The notes beneath the pieces are model-generated. The model worked only from the letters and a program-made list of their open reading frames with translations, did not search any database and was not told where the DNA came from. Shown in pieces: positions 23,143 to 28,186 of a stretch of DNA of 28,186 nucleotides. Numbering within the stretch: position 1 is the first letter of the stretch; every line of letters begins with the position of its first letter. Origin of the DNA: Methanomassiliicoccaceae archaeon UBA472 (GTDB lineage Archaea; Thermoplasmatota; Thermoplasmata; Methanomassiliicoccales; UBA472); contig DAML01000034.1 in the NCBI GenBank assembly GCA_002497075.1, forward strand, positions 1-28,186, given 5' to 3'. The position numbers were made by a program, and so were the translations under genes.

Positions 23143-24243
23143 GTGATAGGGATGAAGGAGCGAGTGAAGTGGATATTCTCCAATTGCCAGAGCGACCTTG
23201 ACGCTATCGTGATAATGAACGGTGAGGAGCCCCTTTTAGACGTCGCCTTCCCGTACGTCACCGGCACCCGGGCCGGTCTTTTCGAGGGGTGCCTGGGCGT
23301 CATCACGCCCGACGGACGCTCCACCATAATCACCTCCGCCCTGGAGGAGACCTCCGCCCGCGACGGAAAAGCGGAAGTGCTAACGTACCGAACGGCCCAG
23401 GACCGCAAGGACATCGCGACCGATCTCATGAAAGGGTTCCGCAAGGTCGGGGTGAACGGCCAGGGGATCGTGCATTCCAACTTCCTGGAGGTGCAGAGGC
23501 TGGCAACCGGCGCCGAACTGATCGATGTCAGCAAGGGGCTGGAAGCGTCCCGTCTGATCAAGGACCAGGAGGAGGTCCGGAGGATACGGAAGGCCTGCTC
23601 CATAGCTTCCAGGGTGGCGGACGAGATCCCAGCGATCCTGAGCAAGGGGATGAAGGAGTACGAGGCGGCTGCGGAACTGGACTACCGCATGACCAAGATG
23701 GGCGCCTCCGGAGCGGCCTTCGGCACGAACGCTTCCTTCGGCGCCAGTTCCGCCGAACCGCATCACGGGGCGGAGGACATATCGCTTAACGTGGGAGACA
23801 CCACATTGTTCGACTTCGGCTGCAAGGTGGAGGGATACTGCTCGGACATCACCCGCACCTTCTTCTTCGGCGAACCGAAGGACTGGCAGAAGCGCATGTA
23901 CCAGGTGGTCACGGAAGCGCAGCAGGCCGCTTTGCGCGTCATCAAAGCAGGAGTGAACGGCAAGGACGTGGATGCCGCGGCACGGACCGTGATCGACGCC
24001 AGTGAGTTCAAGGGGCTGATGGTCCACTCCACCGGACACGGCCTGGGCCTTTCCGTTCACGACGGCGGAAGAATGGCGCCGAACCATGATTTTCCCTTGA
24101 AGGCAGGCATGGTCCTGACGGTCGAACCGGGCGTGTACATCCGCGGGCAGGGCGGGGTGCGCATCGAGGACGACGTGCTGATCACGGAGGACGGTTACGA
24201 GATGCTGACCGACGCTGACAAGAAGATGAAGGTGATCCAATGA
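23143..24243 (+). CDS. M24-family metallopeptidase (Xaa-Pro dipeptidase/aminopeptidase type)
   Basis: 366 residues from GTG 23143, or 363 from ATG 23152; the TATA spacing favours GTG as a leaderless start, the codon type favours ATG. An N-terminal creatinase-like domain (about 8-130) precedes the pita-bread catalytic domain. All five metal ligands are present: Asp224 (LFDFGCKVEG), Asp235 (SDITRTF), His299 (STGHGLGLSVHD), Glu328 (TVEPGVYI) and Glu342 (VRIEDDV). His207 in EPHHGA is the usual substrate-binding His. The family removes N-terminal residues next to proline or splits Xaa-Pro dipeptides. It is followed, with an ATGA overlap, by tldD and tldE, suggesting one peptide-processing operon. 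Confidence 0.88.
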   Translation: MIGMKERVKWIFSNCQSDLDAIVIMNGEEPLLDVAFPYVTGTRAGLFEGCLGVITPDGRSTIITSALEETSARDGKAEVLTYRTAQDRKDIATDLMKGFRKVGVNGQGIVHSNFLEVQRLATGAELIDVSKGLEASRLIKDQEEVRRIRKACSIASRVADEIPAILSKGMKEYEAAAELDYRMTKMGASGAAFGTNASFGASSAEPHHGAEDISLNVGDTTLFDFGCKVEGYCSDITRTFFFGEPKDWQKRMYQVVTEAQQAALRVIKAGVNGKDVDAAARTVIDASEFKGLMVHSTGHGLGLSVHDGGRMAPNHDFPLKAGMVLTVEPGVYIRGQGGVRIEDDVLITEDGYEMLTDADKKMKVIQ

Positions 24244-25616
24244 TGGACGAGCTGGAGATGGCCGTGGAAAGAATGCGGGCCGAGGGGGCGGACTTCTGCG
24301 ACGCCCGTTACCAGACCATAACCACCAACGGCATAGCGGTGGTGGACGCCGCCGTGCGCCGCATATCCGAGGACAGGATAAGGGGCGTCTGCCTGAGAGC
24401 ACGGAAGAAGGGCTCCTGGGGTTACGCCACGACGGTCGATTCGTCCAAGGAAATCGTCCTGGAGGCGGCGGTGAAGGCGGCCAGGAACGCTCTGGCCGGC
24501 AACGCCCTGGGAAAGATCATCCCGGACACCGGCGAGGCCAAGGTCGAGCTGAAAGCACAGGTCAGATTCCATCCTACCCAGGTGCCCATGGAGGAAAAGG
24601 TGCAGGCCGTACTCGATATGGACCGGTCGCAGAAGATCGATCCGCGCATCGTCAACACCAACTCCGTGCTGCGGGAGGAGCTGAGGCAGAACATGCTGGT
24701 GAACAGCCATGGCCGTCAGCTGAGCTGGGAAGAGGTTCGTACGACCATAATGGTGCAGGCCGTGGCCTCCGAGGCCGGGCGCACCGAGTTCTTCTATGAC
24801 ATAAAGGGAGGCGGTCTTGGTTACGAGGTGGTCAAGGACACCGACCTGGAAGCGTTCGGCAGGGAGGTCGGAAAGGAATCCTTGAAGATGCTGACGGCGG
24901 AGAAGGCTCCGTCGGGATTACTGACCTGCATCACCGACCCCAGCATATCCGGGCTTTTAGCGCATGAGGTCATGGGGCACGCCTCGGAAGCTGATGAGAT
25001 AGTGAAAAGGCGTTCCTTCCTCACGGACATGGTGGGAAAGCAGGTCGGATCGCCGCTCATAACCATGGTGGATGACGGGACCGTTCCGGAGGCAAGGGGG
25101 AGCATTCCCTTCGACGACGAGGGAACGCCGTCCTCACGGACGATGATAATCAAGGACGGGGTGTACCAGGGGTACATGCAGTCCCTGGAGACCGCCGCTG
25201 AGATGGGCGTGAAACCTACGGGAAACGGAAGGGCGCAGAGCTACGACCGCCGGGTGTGGGTGCGCATGACCAACACCTTCTTTGAAAAAGGCGACCACAA
25301 CCTGGACGAGATGATAGCCGACGTGAAGTACGGCGTTCTGACGGACCGCATGATAAGCGGCATGGAGGACCCGGTGGGCGGCGGCTTCGAGGCGAAGGCT
25401 TTACGCGGTTATCTGATTGAGAACGGCAGGGTCACCAAGCTGCTGCGCTCCTTCACGCTCACGGGAAACGCCCTAGAGATCCTCAGGACCGGTGACGCCG
25501 TAGGCAACAAGGTGGAGCTGGACGGAGGATCGTGCGGAAAGGGCATTGAGGACTGGGTCCCCGTGTCGTCCGGGGGACCGCATTGCCGCTTCAAGATCGT
25601 GCTAGGGGGCGATTGA
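24240..25616 (+). CDS. tldD: TldD-family metalloprotease subunit
   Basis: 458 residues. TldD pairs with TldE to form a zinc protease that acts on unfolded peptides and, in bacteria, matures microcin B17 and degrades the CcdA antitoxin. The zinc motif HEVMGH is at 242-247 (HExxxH) in LLAHEVMGHASEADE. Typical later features are DDEGTPSSRTMIIKDGVYQGYM, GRAQSYDRRVWVRMTNTF and the glycine-rich GISGMEDPVGGGFE-like region (ISGMEDPVGGGFEAKALRG). The start is ATG 24240, overlapping the M24 gene stop. tldE begins directly after its stop codon with no gap, so the two are made together. Confidence 0.92.
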   Translation: MMDELEMAVERMRAEGADFCDARYQTITTNGIAVVDAAVRRISEDRIRGVCLRARKKGSWGYATTVDSSKEIVLEAAVKAARNALAGNALGKIIPDTGEAKVELKAQVRFHPTQVPMEEKVQAVLDMDRSQKIDPRIVNTNSVLREELRQNMLVNSHGRQLSWEEVRTTIMVQAVASEAGRTEFFYDIKGGGLGYEVVKDTDLEAFGREVGKESLKMLTAEKAPSGLLTCITDPSISGLLAHEVMGHASEADEIVKRRSFLTDMVGKQVGSPLITMVDDGTVPEARGSIPFDDEGTPSSRTMIIKDGVYQGYMQSLETAAEMGVKPTGNGRAQSYDRRVWVRMTNTFFEKGDHNLDEMIADVKYGVLTDRMISGMEDPVGGGFEAKALRGYLIENGRVTKLLRSFTLTGNALEILRTGDAVGNKVELDGGSCGKGIEDWVPVSSGGPHCRFKIVLGGD

Positions 25617-26972
25617 ATGGACCTCGAACGCATATCCAAGAAATCAGTGCACAAGGTCCTGGAGGAGGGTGCCAAGGAAGTGGAGTCCTACCTTGTGCGC
25701 GTTCGATCGCTTACGGCTTACATCGATGACGACCGGGTCAAGAACCTGGAGGAGAAGCTCGACCAGGGGATCTCCATCCGCGTTCTTCTCAACGGCAAGA
25801 TGGGGCAATCCTCGTCCACCTTCCACACCACCAGGGACCTGGAGGAGTGCGGGGCGAAGGCCGTCGCGCTGGCCAAGCTGTCACGGCCTGATCCTTATTT
25901 CAAGCGCTTCCCCGGATTCTCGCAGCCTCTTGGCCACGTGGACGTGCGCCAGGAGGACGTCGTTACGGCAACCACCGCCGACCTGAAGGAGAAGGTGGAG
26001 GCGATAGTCAAGGCCGCCGGGGACGAGGTCAAGGTCCCCCGGGGGCTGCTCAGGGTGGCTCTGGTGGAACGAGCGTTGGCCAACAGCAACGGCGCCGCGT
26101 TCCGGGAGCTGGGCACCATGGCCTACGCTCACTTCACCTCCATGACCAAAGGACCGGAGCCGGGCGAAGGCTGCGAGTGCTACTATTCCTCGGGTCTTTC
26201 GGGTCTAGACACCCAGGCCATGGGCGATGGACTGCGCCAGAAGGCCAGGAACGCCCGGGACGCCGAGCACTTCAAGGGCAAGATGACCGGCTCGGTGATA
26301 CTTCCGCCGGACGAGCTGGCCGAGATGCTGCTCGCTTCCGTAGGTTATTCGCTGGACGGGGAGAACGCCCTTCGCCACAGGTCTCCGTGGGCGGACCTGG
26401 TGAACAAGGAGGTCGGTAACGAAATGGTGAACCTGAGGGACCAACCCTGGGACCCCCGTTCCGCCCTGTCCTGCCGCTACGATGACGAAGGCACCGTGAC
26501 CAGGGAGAAACCGTTGGTGGAGCGCGGCACGCTGAAGACGCTGCTGTACGACGGCTACCACGCCCAGATGGGCAATGTGGCCGCCACCGGCAACTATCTC
26601 CGCCGCGATCCCTCCGACGCTTTGAACCTATACAGAAGGGGCGGTGTGACGCTTCCGGTCAACCTGGCGTGGAAGCCCGGGACCCAGAACGTGGAGGATA
26701 TGATCTCGGACATTAAGGAGGGAATGGTCATCGAGAAGCTGGCCGCACCGGACGTGAACAGCGTCACCGGCGGCTTCGCCCTGGAGGTGCGCTGCGCCAA
26801 ACTGGTGCGTGACGGATCGGTCGTAGGGCACGTCGACCAGTGCTTGCTGGTCGGCAACTTCTACCAGGCCCTGAAACGCGTGGGCGCGGTCGGGAACGAC
26901 GTGGCGGTGCACCGCAACTGCATCATCCCCTCGGTGAGGTTCGACGGGCTGGAGATCGTGGGAAGCGAGTGA
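25617..26972 (+). CDS. tldE: TldE/PmbA-family subunit, partner of TldD
   Basis: 451 residues. It has the same overall fold as TldD but no HExxxH; in the E. coli pair TldE contributes the peptide channel and not the zinc site. Seen: LTAYIDDDRVKNLEEKLDQGISIRVL near the N-terminus, SSGLSGLDTQAMGDGLRQKA in the middle, LPPDELAEMLLASVGYSLDG, SCRYDDEGTVTREKPLVERG, and the C-terminal VNSVTGGFALEVRCAKLVRDG with VGHVDQCLLVGNFYQAL. The ATG follows the tldD stop with no spacer, implying translational coupling. It converges on the cyclophilin-like gene, meeting it stop to stop. Confidence 0.92.
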   Translation: MDLERISKKSVHKVLEEGAKEVESYLVRVRSLTAYIDDDRVKNLEEKLDQGISIRVLLNGKMGQSSSTFHTTRDLEECGAKAVALAKLSRPDPYFKRFPGFSQPLGHVDVRQEDVVTATTADLKEKVEAIVKAAGDEVKVPRGLLRVALVERALANSNGAAFRELGTMAYAHFTSMTKGPEPGEGCECYYSSGLSGLDTQAMGDGLRQKARNARDAEHFKGKMTGSVILPPDELAEMLLASVGYSLDGENALRHRSPWADLVNKEVGNEMVNLRDQPWDPRSALSCRYDDEGTVTREKPLVERGTLKTLLYDGYHAQMGNVAATGNYLRRDPSDALNLYRRGGVTLPVNLAWKPGTQNVEDMISDIKEGMVIEKLAAPDVNSVTGGFALEVRCAKLVRDGSVVGHVDQCLLVGNFYQALKRVGAVGNDVAVHRNCIIPSVRFDGLEIVGSE

Positions 26973-27344
26973 TCAGTCGAGCGGTCCCAAAGTCACCCGG
27001 GTGCGGTCAGGGAGGTCGGACATGGTGCTGACGTCGCCCAGCACCCGGCCTATCGGCGTCACGGGCGAATAGGCCTCCGGCTTGGACGTGGTGGACGCCG
27101 GGGTCTTTCCGAAGAATATGCAGAAGGCGTTCCCCTCCGGCCAGTAGGCGACCTCGCCCACCTCCATTATCTTTCTGCCGTTCTCCAGCTCGCATTCGAC
27201 GGGAACGGAGAAATATAGCTCTCCGCCCCAGACGTTGATCTCCTTATCCAACGGCAACGTTCCGTAGAGCTTGTAGGCGGCCAACGTGTCGTTGAGCTCG
27301 ATCTCCCACCGCTCGTAGCGGGTGCGTAACAGAATACGGTCCAT
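26973..27344 (-). CDS. Cyclophilin-like fold protein (TM1367 type)
   Basis: 123 residues from ATG 27344. LNDTLAAYKLYGTLPL, INVWGGELYFSVPVECELE, VGEVAYWPEGNAFCIFFGKTP and YSPVTPIGRVLGD match the prokaryotic cyclophilin-like family typified by TM1367, a small beta barrel. I am not aware of a proven isomerase activity for these; the function is unknown. The open frame runs further upstream to 27785, but that part is antisense to ilvC and has no family character, so ATG 27344 is the start. A 9-bp inverted repeat ends one base before the ATG, where a ribosome would bind. The gene is 47 bp downstream of ilvC on the same strand and may be on its transcript. Confidence 0.8.
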   Translation of the reverse strand: MDRILLRTRYERWEIELNDTLAAYKLYGTLPLDKEINVWGGELYFSVPVECELENGRKIMEVGEVAYWPEGNAFCIFFGKTPASTTSKPEAYSPVTPIGRVLGDVSTMSDLPDRTRVTLGPLD

Positions 27345-27345
27345 G

Positions 27346-27369
27346 CCCTTTCCCCGGTGAGGGAAAGGG
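27346..27369 (-). repeat. Inverted repeat at the start of the cyclophilin-like gene
   Basis: On the minus strand CCCTTTCCC-tcaccg-GGGAAAGGG is a perfect 9-bp stem with a 6-nt loop. The second arm ends one base before ATG 27344 and contains the only purine-rich stretch that could serve as ribosome site. It could act as a partial terminator after ilvC or as a fold that hides the start site. Confidence 0.6.
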
Positions 27370-27391
27370 TGGAAAGATGAAAATGTTTTGC

Positions 27392-28186
<795 letters not shown>

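Noticed and set aside
23103..23200. Read-through of the nadX TAG as pyrrolysine
   Set aside because: The protein already ends at the normal family C-terminus, and the frame after TAG runs only about 30 codons into the M24 gene.

Overview
The window looks like chromosomal DNA from a GC-rich (roughly 58-60% by eye) euryarchaeon, most likely of the class Thermoplasmata and close to Methanomassiliicoccales. The archaeal signs are direct: many genes have a TATA-like box about 27 nt upstream of the start codon and no Shine-Dalgarno site (leaderless), genes inside operons have clear GGAGGTG-type sites, and the gene set is archaeal (TrmB-type regulator, archease, split glutamate-synthase domains, PUA-domain ProB, an EhaR-like HAD protein). 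The lineage is an inference. I see no rRNA, tRNA, CRISPR array, insertion sequence or phage gene.

Layout. 1-830: a start-less remnant of a secreted Pro-rich protein (-) and a small two-helix membrane protein (+). 989-4861: a TrmB-family regulator divergent from a large MMPL/RND-type exporter, with a perfect inverted repeat at the regulator start. 4982-7185: tdh and kbl, which together convert threonine to glycine plus acetyl-CoA. 7403-14792: a tightly overlapping four-gene operon with an FAD oxidoreductase carrying ferredoxin clusters, a catalytically stripped GltB2-like ferredoxin protein, an intact GltB2-like FMN/Fe-S synthase, and a fused glutamine amidotransferase plus GXGXG protein. 14820-16137: a VIT1/CCC1-like membrane protein and a THUMP protein. 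16362-19099: a small winged-helix-like protein, then proA and proB. 19107-22177 (-): a soluble histidine kinase, a small unknown protein, an EhaR-like HAD protein and archease. 22287-26972 (+): L-aspartate dehydrogenase, an M24 peptidase, and TldD plus TldE. 26973-28186 (-): a cyclophilin-like protein and the C-terminal part of ilvC, cut by the window edge.

How the genes work together. Much of the window is nitrogen and amino-acid metabolism: threonine breakdown, glutamate-type amidotransfer, proline synthesis, aspartate to NAD, and branched-chain synthesis. The most unusual part is 7403-14792. It looks like a multi-subunit FAD/FMN/Fe-S amidotransferase in which a GlcD-like flavoprotein could feed electrons from an organic hydroxy acid, through up to six predicted ferredoxin-type clusters, to a glutamate-synthase-like site supplied with ammonia by glutamine hydrolysis. 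The substrate cannot be read from the sequence. An ordinary glutamate synthase with an unusual electron donor, or an N-alkylglutamate or other amine-forming synthase, are both possible.
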